This document shows, piece by piece, positions 45,253 to 55,920 of a DNA stretch of 64,000 nt (positions are counted from its first letter, which is position 1; every line of letters begins with the position of its first letter). This DNA is from Adiantum capillus-veneris (lineage: Eukaryota; Streptophyta; Polypodiopsida; Polypodiales; Pteridaceae): positions 94,398,412 to 94,462,411 of the forward strand of contig CM043963.1 in assembly GCA_014529385.2 (NCBI GenBank). The letters run 5' to 3'. Made by a program: the position numbers and the translations under genes. Below the pieces are notes generated by a model. It was given only the letters and a program-made list of their open reading frames with translations, had not been told where the DNA came from and made no database searches.

Positions 45253-45298
<46 letters not shown>

Positions 45299-46092
45299 CT
45301 CTCGGGTGTAAGTTACAGTAGAGGGGAGAAAGGAGTCGTCAAGGGAAGACACGCTTTCTCTGTCACTCTTGGAAGCAAGCACGGAGAAACGAAAAAAGGG
45401 AAGCAGTATCGCACGAGTATGGTAGAATGGGAGTTGAAGAAGAAGTCTCTATCAACCTAGAGGCATGATGCACGAAGGGAGAGGACGGATATTGGAAGAA
45501 GAGGGGCTTGCATGAGGAACAAGAATGACTTGAAGGGGAAACGGAGGAGGGAGAAGAGCTAGGAAAGTCTTTCTCTTGCTCTCAAACATAAGCAAGGAGA
45601 TAACTCTTTCCCTCGTTCTCAAAGCTAAACATGGAATTCTCTCTCTCGAACTCCCTAAGAGAAAGCATTGCAAATATACAGAGCTCAACCACATTCAAAG
45701 CAGGGAAATCCGACATGGAGGACTTTTTTTTATCATCAACAACATCCTAGATTTAATCTAATCCTACTTGATAAATCACAGAGCCGTTAACGGCTCAAGT
45801 AATTGTAAAGGTAGTCTAAACTCCTAAATTTTAGTGAACCCAAGTGTCGGTGATGCTAACAGCCTGCCTTGGCTATTAATCAAAATGTAGTCAGAGCTTC
45901 AATTGATTAATTGAAGTTTACGATGATTGTTATAGCCTTTCTCACATGTTGTTATTATTCTCTTTCACAACTCTCATAGCCAGAGGCCCGACGCCTAATG
46001 GGCTCACATTTTGAACACATATCCCCCTAACATCTTTGGGGAACCCGACGCATAACCAACGACGCATAACCAAGCCGGGGTGGGAGGTAAAG
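44910..46092. repeat. Module X copy 2, non-coding 5' part
   Basis: Matches 34771-35907. Differs by an expanded (CT)n run at 45257-45296. Confidence 0.85.
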
Positions 46093-48234
46093 ATGGAGAA
46101 TTTAGGGTAGATGATGAAGTTGATTGAAGAGTTAAGTGCAAATGGTTTTGATGATAAGTCAACAGTTCTAGATTTTTTGAAGATGTTTCAATTGGCTCAA
46201 GGATCTCTACTTGAAATGGAGGTCATGAAGAAGAAGAATCAAATGGATGAAGCTTTGGATGCGGCTTTAGATGTTGTATACAATAAGAGACAAGTCTTCG
46301 ATGGATATGATCCAGAAGGCTACCTAGAGTGTTATGAGTTGGAAACCAAGTTAAGAGGGATACCGAAAGAGTTAATGATTAGATCCTTTCAGCAGTTAGT
46401 GAGTTCAAATTTGAAGGAGCAGATTCAAGAGGTTATAAAAGCGTGCAATGACAACTGGGAATATTTCATAGAAGCTATTGTACAAGTAAGTTATGAGCAT
46501 GATGCAAGCTATCAAGAATACGGTCCAAGTCTACCAAACTACGTAGATATTCGAGGACAAGTACGATCAAAATTAGAAGCAGTGATTGATGAGTGTATTC
46601 TACAAGATGCTACCTTCTTATAGGCTAATGATGAATACATAGTTAAAGTTGTGTATGCAAAGTTGGGTTTTGCAGATGCCTTGCATGAAGTAGAAGTCTT
46701 TGAGGGTGAGGCACTACAACCTCAAGATACACATGGTGAATTTTGCAAAGAACCTATACATGCAGTATAGGAGGAAAAGAAAACAGGGGATCAAAACAAC
46801 AAGTGGCTAAAGCTCGAGAAGAAATTGTGCAGGTGAATGAGTGCAACCATATTCAAGAAGACATGCATGAAGATTCGATTTCAACTGATACTTTTGCTAG
46901 TGACTCAGAACTAGAGCAAAATTTTTTTGGTACAAATTCTACCATAGAGTTGATTGATGATACAGATGTTATAGGTCAAAGCAAGGCTGTTGTTGAGAGA
47001 AGCAGGACCATGGATTTGGGTATACCAAATTTGATGAATTTGGATATACAAGATTTTGAGGACTTGGTTAAGCCACAATATGTGTTTGAAGATCTAAAAA
47101 ATGTTGATTCAGAGGGGGTGCAGACTCCTTCATTGACAAGTTGTTGTGATGCCAAGCTACCAAAGTGGAAAACCGATCTTGAATGTGATGATGATGATTC
47201 AAAGGGGGTGCAGAGTCCTTCTTTCACAAGTTTTTGTGAACCAAAGCTATCGATGTGGCAAACTGATCCTGAATTCACTATGATTTAAAGGAGGAGAAAA
47301 CTTCTTCTCTATCAATATTTTGTGAAACACGGCTCACACTATGGCACAATGATCATGAACTTGAGGAAGCTAATTGAGAGGGGGTGCATAGTGAAGTGCA
47401 ATCTCTTGGTGTTGAATATGATTGGTTTCATTGTGCCAATGATACAGATAGGACAGTAGATGAAATTTTCATTGTGCATGCTGAACTTTGTGCTACAAAA
47501 GTGCAAAGATATGTGGATGAGGGTGAAAGACTTGAAGAGCAGTTTACAACATATGTGTTAAGTATGCATGTCATAAGTGGAAAACTTAGTTTACAGCAGC
47601 CTGAGATGTGCAGGAAAGGAGGAATATTCTGAAGCGGTGGACCTAGATCTTATGTGCTTATTGGACGAAGCTTTGAAAGGATTCTCAATTATAGACGCTG
47701 AGGATACCAAACAATCTAGATTCATATATGAGCAAGTTTGTTTATATGAAGTTGATGATGACCTTATGCAATTGTTGGATGATGCTATACTTGATTTTAA
47801 GCCTCTACAAGATAGAGAATTGTTTTTGAATTCATCTTGCGGACCTAATGAAGAGAGTTTTGCCAGATACTTGATGCATTCAGATATGCATGATTGGGAT
47901 TATAATACTAGTGAGAGTGAGGGTGCACTACCAATGCTTTTACCTGTAATTGATGATCGACAATTGGACGAGCGAGCTACACAGGGGATATGGTAGTATC
48001 TAGTGATACCTGATGCTATATGGGATCTGATGTTACCCTATCATGTAGGAGATTTTGAGCAATTGACTTATATATTCCATATGATCCATGCAATTATCAT
48101 GAAGATTTATGGGTTAATTTATGTTTATGCTCTAGTGGTTGAAAATTCATGTATTTTCCCTATAATCTTGGAGGATGCTGCAAATTTTATAAAGGAATGG
48201 CCATCAAGACGGATATGATTCGTAGATTTTTGAT
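46093..48234 (+). pseudogene. Module X copy 2, gag-like polyprotein relic with 30-residue repeats
   Basis: Starts MENLG then a TAG at 46108. Open for 170 codons to 46623: KKKNQMDEALDAALDVVYNK, FDGYDPEGYLECYELETKLR, ELMIRSFQQLVSSNLKEQIQ and NDNWEYFIEAIVQ (Gag-like). It continues after a stop as an acidic region with ELIDDTDVIGQ. A ~30-residue unit is repeated about three times at 47105-47365: GVQTPSLTSCCDAKLPKWKT, GVQSPSFTSFCEPKLSMWQT and a third unit with SLSIFCETRLTLWHND. Then YDWFHCANDTDRTVDEIF, LMQLLDDAILDFKPLQDREL and MHDWDYNTSESEGALPML. No protease, RT or integrase. Confidence 0.55.
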
Positions 48235-48289
48235 GGGCAACTACCTAATGATTTTGATGATGGCAAGGAGCTTAAGGTACATATAACAG
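48190..48289. repeat. Module R copy 3, left part (split by element B)
   Basis: Ends GGTACATATAACAG directly before the B LTR. The continuation is at 58634. It is shortened inside compared with copy 2: the stretch after CTACCTAATGATT is missing. Confidence 0.85.
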
Positions 48290-50675
48290 TGATAGCCATT
48301 TTTTCGGCTCTCTGTAATTGCCATAGTGAGTTATCTCACCCTATCAAATCACTCAAACACTGTGGTTACCATCACCCTTTCACTGTATATAGGTGCGTGT
48401 GAGTTAGGGGACTTTTCCCATATCTCCTTACTGAAATAAAAAACCCTCAATTAGCTAATCATTGGGCTAGTTGAGCCAAAAAAATAAAAACTATAAAAAA
48501 TATAAGTATATTATGGCCCATGTGTATGTAAATATTTCTTTGTATATAGTGCCTAAAAAAAAGATTTTTTCATAATTATTTTGGTATTTATTTAAATATT
48601 TCTAACTAGGTGTGTGTTATTTATGCTCTGTACATTGCCTCACCATTACCACAATTCTTCTTACCATTTTTCATACTCTTTATTCCATATAGAAATATTT
48701 TCATGTAAGATTCTCTTATATTTGGTGTAACTCCACCCCAACAAAAATCCAAAAAAACTAGTTTTATTTATGTGTATATTTTTTCACTATTGTGATTTTT
48801 CCCTTCCTACATCTATTTTGTTTTTTTTTTTCTAAAAAATTAGAACACCAAAAATATTTATCTTTTTATGGTAGCCTCATAATGAGAGAGATTTTTTTTT
48901 ACCCCTTTATATTTTTTCCACTTATATTATTTATATTTGACATGTACATATTTTTTAGACCCCTCAATATTTGATTTTCTTAGTTGTACTATTCACTTAT
49001 ATCATGATCTCAACAATATCTTCAATTATAGACCTACCAAATAAGGTCAAGGGTAGGTGGCATGCATACATGCACTATGGAGGGCTCACTCTTGGAGGTA
49101 TTCAAAAGAATCATCCAAAGAAGGACCCCACAAGGACCTTGTGCAGTGGAAAAAAACGGTCGGTTTTGCTGAATTTTTAAAGTTCACTTGCTCTCCAAAT
49201 TTGAAAAGGTGATACAAACAAAAGTTGTAGCTCCTGGGCTGAACATTTGCCTCAAATTTTTTCATAGTTTTTTGAGCTACGAGCTGTGAGCTATGATTTT
49301 ATTAGTGGACCCCAGTTTTCCCATGCTATGCAGCCACACTCTCTCTTCCAATTTATCATTTTCCTCTTTCACACACACTTCTCCACTCATCATCCCCACC
49401 TCTCTCACCACTCCTCTCTGCACCCTACTCACCTTCTCCTCAACTTTGAAGAATAAGAGAAACCATGGTGAACTCATACCTCCCACACACAATTCCATTC
49501 CAAAATTGACCACCTAGTCTCATTTTTCCTCCTCCAAATTACCCATATCTATCAAAAAAACCACAAAATTCAGCCTCTTCTCTTAAAAGACATCATCATG
49601 GTGGTTGATTACTCAGCTTCAATTACCTTGTCTCTCAAGTAAGGTCAAGAGTGGAGAAAAAATGTACCGTCAAAGCTAGTGGACCGTCAACAAGCGTCAA
49701 AATTGGCCCTACTCAAGACACTTGGAGCATCAACCTTGTAAGAAATCCACCTTTTCTTACCTCTTAAGAGTTTTTCTTCCTTATTTGTATCCTACATGGA
49801 TACTCCCATTGTAAATATCCAATTCCATTTGTAAATTAATACTAACTCTACTAACACTAACCCACTATGAAAAGTCCTATCACCTCCATTTCTCTCCTCT
49901 CTCTTTCCCCACCAACTTCTTGATAATTCCAAGAAAAAGAAATTAGATAAATTGCTGAAAATCTAACCCAACCATGGTTAGAGGAGTAACCCTAGCCTTC
50001 AAAATTGCTATAAAAGGAGGGTGTAGCTAGCACAAAAGGGGGGAGAAGAAAGAGCACTATGCTATAGCTTGAGAAGCCAAGCTCAACCTCTTGAGAAGGA
50101 GCTCTTGAGTGGAATCTCATTGGCATTAGGTATATGTATGTGTTGTATTAGGGGTGATTAGCAAGAGAACTCTATGCCATTGTAAGAGAGAGTGATCATT
50201 AAATTGAGAGTAGGAAATCTATCATTTCTCCTACTAGAGTAAGCCCAACATTTGCTGAATCAAGGAGGGTGAATTTGGACTAAGCATGGATACCTTGTCT
50301 CCCTTCCAACGTGAAGTCATGGACAATAATGATGTGTAAGTGTCTTGGTGTTTTATTTAAGTTCTTGATAGCTTGTCTCCAGGTAATGTTATCAATTTAG
50401 CCATAAATCCCACATGCTGTAAGAGGGCGACAGGGTGGAGAGGATTCCCCTGGCCTTAAGACAGTGATTGGGGTGGTTTTTTTCTTGTGATGTGTTGTGG
50501 TGTAATTTACTCAGGCTATGTTGAACAAATACTAATCTCACTTTGATTGGTCATGACAGATTTGTAAGAAGGCATTAGTGCAACAAGCACCCCCTTCCCC
50601 CTTCTCTCTCTTTCTTACATATATATATTTATGTTTGCTTGATCATTAACGATACACTTCAAAGCAGCTCGAGCA

Positions 50676-50733
<58 letters not shown>

Positions 50734-50992
50734 TTTTAGTGTGTGAGAGTGTTCCATTGGTGTTAGGGTTAGTGTAAATTCCTTGCTTGTTTGTGGGTTG
50801 CTCTAACGATTCTCCTCTTTTGCGTCCTAGTTCGCTCTTAAACTAGGTGGTGCCCCTTGTGTAGTTGGGATTTGGCTGGGGGTTTGTTGTTTTGGTTTGT
50901 GTTGTGTTGTGCCCCAGCCCCATTGAGCAGCACGGGAGCCTTGAAGGGTGTCTAGAGGTTTCTCTTCTTGTTGCCCGCCCCGGACCGCTTCA
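48290..50992 (+). repeat. Element B 5' LTR
   Basis: 2,703 bp. TATAAAAG at 50009-50016, a CT run at 50690-50731, the U5 hairpin CCTAGTT (50826-50832) / AACTAGG (50841-50847) and directly after it TGGTGCCCC. Differences from the 3' LTR are scattered, denser in the first 350 bp. Confidence 0.95.
50009..50016 (+). promoter_or_regulatory. TATA box of element B LTR
   Basis: TATAAAAG in GCTATAAAAGGAGGG; also at 57639-57646 in the 3' LTR. Confidence 0.65.
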
Positions 50993-50995
50993 AAT

Positions 50996-51012
50996 TGGTG
51001 CCCCCACGGAGG
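50996..51012 (+). other. Element B primer-binding site (putative)
   Basis: TGGTGCCCCCACGGAGG three bases after the LTR; compare A and C. tRNA not assigned. Confidence 0.6.
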
Positions 51013-51068
51013 AACGGATTGTGTATGTTTTGTGAAGGCTCAACCTTTAGCATAATCAAGTAGCTTGC

Positions 51069-51281
51069 ATGAATCACGAGAATTTGTATGATCCCTTCAT
51101 TCCCATTGCAAGGCAAAAGGTACACATAATTGTTAGTACTAAGTTGCAATTTCAGCGAGTAATTCGTAGAATTTTAGGTCCTCTTAGGTTGGTAGAGATA
51201 AACGCATCAGTAAATCCTTTTATTTTGCCTCTCATTAGGTACGACCTTAGTTTGGACGTCTATATTTTTGTTTTGTTTTAA
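51069..51281 (+). CDS. Element B leader ORF a
   Basis: 70 intact codons, MNHENLYDPFIPIARQKVHI to the IFVLF end. It differs from the A copy by only a few residues. Same module architecture as leader ORF b 21 bp downstream (FQ box, LGPLRLVEI, NP.ILPLI.Y, DV.IF). It lies between primer site and gag, so it would be the first ORF on the genomic RNA. Function unknown. Confidence 0.6.
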   Translation: MNHENLYDPFIPIARQKVHIIVSTKLQFQRVIRRILGPLRLVEINASVNPFILPLIRYDLSLDVYIFVLF

Positions 51282-51302
51282 GAATTAGGTCATGCATAGA
51301 CC

Positions 51303-51584
51303 ATGGATAATGGCCCAGGAATACAAGTTTTTCCCTTTCATTTCACTCCACACATTAGAGTAAACATTGCAATTAGTAGAAAAATCCATTTTCAACAACG
51401 TATGGTATTCATGTTTGGTGCCCAAAGAGTAGGAGAAATTCTCGCGTCACCAAACCCTGTCATTCTACCTCTTATTGATTATCATAGGTCATTTGATGTG
51501 AATATTTTTATTTTGTTGTATAATAAATTGCAATTTAGAAAATATTATTTTAAAGAAAGAAAAAACAAAAACGCGTCACTTTGA
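51303..51584 (+). CDS. Element B leader ORF b
   Basis: MDNGPGIQVFPFHFTPHIRV, then RKIHFQQRMVFMFGAQRVGE, ILASPNPVILPLIDYHRSFD and IFILL. In A a TAG follows IFILL; here TAG has become TAT and about 20 extra codons are read, ending 10 bp before the gag ATG. Related to C L3. Unknown family. Confidence 0.6.
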   Translation: MDNGPGIQVFPFHFTPHIRVNIAISRKIHFQQRMVFMFGAQRVGEILASPNPVILPLIDYHRSFDVNIFILLYNKLQFRKYYFKERKNKNASL

Positions 51585-51594
51585 AATCAATTCA

Positions 51595-54080
51595 ATGGAG
51601 AGCCAACGCCAAATGTCTAGATATCCTCTTTTCTTTGGAGAGCCTGGAGAGGATGCACAATTATTTCTAGCAAATTTCAAGATGTCTTGCCGTATCAAGA
51701 GGATAGTAACCGATCAAGAACGTGTAGAAATGTTTGAGGTGGTCCTTAGGAAAGATACTAGTACTTGGTTTGACTCTTTGCCTGAGGAAGTTAAGGGGAA
51801 TTACACAGAAGTTTTGAATCGCTTTAAGAGATACTTCTTTGATCCCCAAAACACTCAAAAACTATGGCAAGACATTGTTTCTCATAAGCAAAAAGACTTA
51901 GATGACTACTACTTGCACAAGCAAGAGTTTCTACGTCTTTGGGCTCTATGGATACGAAATGTTGCTAACCCTGGTGATGGTGCAGAATTTTTAAAGAAGG
52001 AGAGGTTCATAGCCGGACTCTTTCCTGACCTTAAGGTAAAAGTTGAGGCGGGTGCACCTGCTACTTTTGATGCAGCTGAAACTAGGGCTGCTGAGAAGTA
52101 TAGGAAACTCAAGTGCTTAAGGGGAGAGGTTCCAATAGAAGGTCTTAGACCCAAAAGTAAGTCACAAGCATCAACATCTAGGGAGCTTCCTGAGGTAACA
52201 GCTGAAGTGATTGAGAAGTTAAATGAATCTTTAAGCAGCCTGTCAATTCACCTTGCACAACCTGTAGGTCCAAAGGGACAAGCAAAGAAGTCAGAAGAGA
52301 GAGAGCCACGAACTAGGAGAGTCTTGCAATGTTGGAATTGCGGAGAGTCTGGACATGGGATGTATAATTGTCCTTGACTCTCGCAATGTTGGAATTGCGG
52401 AGAGTCTGGACATGGGATGTATAATTGTCCTTGGCTCCATGGAGAGCCAGGGAGACCTAACTTGAATTACCCAGTGATGAATGCAGGAGAAGGAGCTGGT
52501 CAACAACCAAGGCTTCTACAAAGGCCAAATGGACCAAGACCACCTCCACAAGGGGTAGAAGGAGTTCCACCTTTGCCAGATCCAAATGTGCATGTGGTAG
52601 AGGTGACAAATTCAAATGAGGTTGACATGGAAGCCAATGGCATTAAGCGTGGCCGAGGAAAAGGTAAAGAGAAAGAAGGAGTCACATCATAGAGTGACCA
52701 TGGACAAGGCAAGAAGGCAAAGGAAACCAAGGAAACCAAGAGGACTCGACGTCGTATCAACCTCCAAGACTTTCCTCTTGGACATGGTATGGCTCCGTAC
52801 AACTTGTTGGAAGACATGAGAGGTAAGGGTCCTAATATTTCATGGCCTCAATTTCTTGCATTATGTCCACAAGTTAGGAGGGATTTAACAAGGGCAGCTA
52901 GCACTAGGAGAAAGGTAAAAGAGAGTGTGCCTGTTGTAAAAATTGCACAAGCTGAAATGAATGAGGACATTACACCGGTGCTAGACTGTTACATCAAAGG
53001 AAAATTGGTTAGGAAAGGTCTAGTGGATGGGGGTGCACAAATTTGCATCATGACAGAGGGACTCATGCAAAGACTAGGCATGCACATCCATGAGACACCT
53101 GAAATCAAAGTCAAGATGGCAAACAATAGCAAGGCTAGGTGTGTAGGCATTTGTAAAAATGTCTTTGTAGAGGCCTTTGGCATTAAGAAAGCGGTGGATT
53201 TTTATGTTATGTCGACCAAGGGAAGTGGTTATCCATTTATCCTAGGAAGACCATGGCTAATGAAAATGCGAGCTTTGCAGGATTGGGAGAGTGGGAAATT
53301 AATTTACAGGAATGACAATCATAAGAAGGTTGTCTTTGACATGAAGGAGCAACGCCAAGAGGAGCTCCATGAAGAATCATCTCAAAGTGAGACGGAAGAA
53401 GGTTGGACCGATAGCACTTCAGAAGAAGAAAGTAGCGGCAGCATTACTGAAGAGGAGTCTTCCATCGAAGTCATGGGGGTAAGGTTTAAGCCAAGCAACC
53501 AAGAGACCTCTTGTCAAGGCTTGGAGGAGGTAGGTCCTCAAGAGAACGAAGGTGTTCAAGATGAAGGGATGCTGCAAGGTATGCTATCAACAACACTTAC
53601 AAAGGATGAAAGAGAGGAGTTCAAATGTGTGCTAAGGAAGTTTCCTAGGCTTTTTGCTAAAGACTACACTGACGTGCGTGGGGTAGATGTTGTTCAACAC
53701 AAGATTGAGTTGAAGCCTGAGGCCACACCTAAAGCTCAGAAGCTACGAAGGCTAGGAGTTATAAAGGAACAGGCTTTACTCAAGGAGGTAAGAAAGCTTC
53801 TAGCAGCAGGTTTCATTTATCCAGTGGAGAATTCAGAGTGGGTCTCTCCCGTTGTTGTCACTCCTAAGAAAAACGGAAAGTGGAGGGTGTGTGTGGATTA
53901 CCATCCACTCAATGAGGCAACAAAAAGAGATCACTTTCCCCTCCCATTTCAGGATGAGATACTAAATGAGGTAGATGGTCATGAGAAGTACACTGTGTGT
54001 GATGGCTACTTAGGCTACTTTCAAATAGGTATCGCATTGGAGCTTTTCGTCGAGCCACAGGAAAAGCAGGGGGAGGGCTA
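51595..54080 (+). pseudogene. gag-pol: Element B gag-pol: Gag, protease, RT start
   Basis: ATG at 51595 (MESQRQMSRYPLFFGEPG). Capsid as in A. The knuckle CWNCGESGHGMYNCP is present twice in tandem (52330 and 52387, exactly 57 bp or 19 codons apart), with a TGA at the end of the first copy. A second stop follows GVTS near 52690. Protease VDGGAQICIM near 53025 and ILGRPWLMKM near 53240. RT starts SEWVSPVVVTPKKNGKWRVC near 53835 and reaches GYFQIGIALE near 54040, where it jumps to the RNase H start; the catalytic DD box is lost. The frame ends at a TAG at 54079 because the join is out of frame. Confidence 0.92.
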
Positions 54081-55892
54081 GTGTTGCTCAACCCAAGTGG
54101 AGAGGTGGTCATGAAAGAGAAGTTCAATCTACCAAGTTCAGCTAGCAACAATGAAGCAGAATATGACACACTACTTCATGGTTTAAAAATATGCATTGGC
54201 CATGGTATACAACGTCTCATGGTAAAAGGGGATGCACTTCTCATTGTGAAGCAGATTTTAGGCATTTGGGCATGCAAAAATGAAAGACTAAGGGACAAAG
54301 TTCATACCATCCGTAGGCTATTTAATCAATTTGAGGAGGTGCAATTATATCATATTCCTAGGAAACAAAATGAAGATGCTGATTTACTTGCACAACAAGC
54401 CGTTGCATGTGTAAAGAAAGAAGTGCAGGTCATCATGGTGGCGACTGCTGTGAAGCAACCGAGGTACCAGGGATTGGAGTCATTGGCTCCCATCATTGGC
54501 TACATTTTGGAGGGTGAGTTTCCACCAGACTTCACAAAAGCTCAGAAGAGGAGATTCATGAAGAAGGCAAGCATGTATTTCTTCCTAGAAGGCTCCCTCT
54601 ATCAAAGAGGGAAGGATAAAGTGTGCAGAAGCGTACCAACTATCGCGGAAATTCCAGCCATTCTAAAAGGTTTGCATGAAGAGGCATGTGGTGGTCATTT
54701 TTCCCAAGAATTAACTGTGAATAAGATTTTTCTTGCGGGGTATGTTTGGCCAAGTCTGCATGTGGATGTCCAACATTGGTGTAAAAGTTGTCACAATTGT
54801 CAGGTAAATGGGAATAGAAGATTGATTTATGGTCCAAGGCAAATTGTGCTTGCAAATGGACCCTTTGAAAAGTGGGGCATTGATGCTATGGGTCCTCTGT
54901 CTAGGACAAAAAATGGTAAACTCTACATTCTAGTGGCTGTAGACTATATGACTAGGTGGGTGGAAGCACAAAGTGTGGCAAAGGTAAATGAGAGGACAGT
55001 GAGAAAATTCGTCTACACTCACATTTGTTGTAGATTTGGCACACCTTTGGAGATTGTTTGTGATAATGGTCCAGGGTTTAGAAAGGGATTGCTCACAGAA
55101 GTCTGTGAAGAACTTCGCATTCTACATCGTCTCAGTACACCCTACTATCCCCAATCAAATGGTTTGGTAGAAAAAGCTAATGGTGTCATTGCAGGCATCA
55201 TTAGAAAGATGGTGAAAAACAAGACAAAGTTGTGGGATGACTTCTTGGATGGTGCCTTGTGGGCGTATCGAACCACATATAGGGAATCCACGGAGTTCAC
55301 ACCATTTCACTTGGTCTATGGTCAAGAGGCTTTACAGCCAATTGAACTAAACATTCCAACAATGCGACTTCATGGCAAATCAGCACAAGATGATCAAGAA
55401 GCATGGATGGATCGACTTCTTACCTTAGCTGAGCTTGCGTGGAAAAGAGAAGCAGCATACGAGTGCTATAAGAGGAAAGCCACACAGACAAAGGAGAAGC
55501 TTGACAAGAAACTGAAGGACAAAGGCATCAATGAACGAGATCTTCTGCTAAGGTATGACAATCGACTCGATAATCGTTTTGATGCCAAATTTGAAACAAG
55601 ATGGCAGGGGCCATACATAGTCAAGAAGGCTTTCAATTCAAGTTACTATCAACTTATGGACTTGAATGGGAAAGAGCACTCCAGGAAGGTAAACGGCTAT
55701 CGCTTGAAGCCTTACTTGAGTCGCCTTCTACCAAAAGATCTACCAGAGAAAAAGGAAACTATCCCATGTAAGTATTGTTCCATGAAGCATGAGTGTAACA
55801 CAAACCAAAATTCCAAGGGGCCAAACAACGAAGATCTTGTCAAGGACTCTGAAGCACTCTCTTTGGAAAAGATTCTTTATGATGGTACATGA
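54040..55892 (+). CDS. pol: Element B RNase H and integrase (3' part of pol)
   Basis: The frame from 54040 reads GAFRRATGKAGGGLVLLNPS, so RNase H lacks its first catalytic Asp (RIGAF at the deletion join). SNNEAEYDTLLHGL near 54150, KGDALLIVKQ near 54230 and QNEDADLLAQQAV near 54370 carry the other acidic residues. Integrase zinc site: HEEACGGHF near 54680 and CKSCHNC near 54785. Core: WGIDAMGPLS near 54880, DNGPGF near 55065, GLVEKANG near 55165 (D-35-E spacing between the last two). GPY-type tail RWQGPYIVKKAF near 55605. It ends CKYC...HEC and LEKILYDGT, with no chromodomain. Open throughout, but not expressible as part of a full pol. Confidence 0.92.
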
Positions 55893-55903
55893 ATATACCA
55901 TCA

Positions 55904-55920
55904 TCCTGGGGGAGAGCTAA
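55904..55920 (+). other. Element B polypurine tract
   Basis: CCTGGGGGAGAGCTAA just before TGATAGCC. Confidence 0.85.

Noticed and set aside
48792-49517. ORFs inside the element B LTRs (also 56601-57147, and 4859-5176 in A)
   Set aside because: They recur because the LTRs are duplicated. Between A and B they show indels and frame changes, as expected for non-coding LTR DNA.
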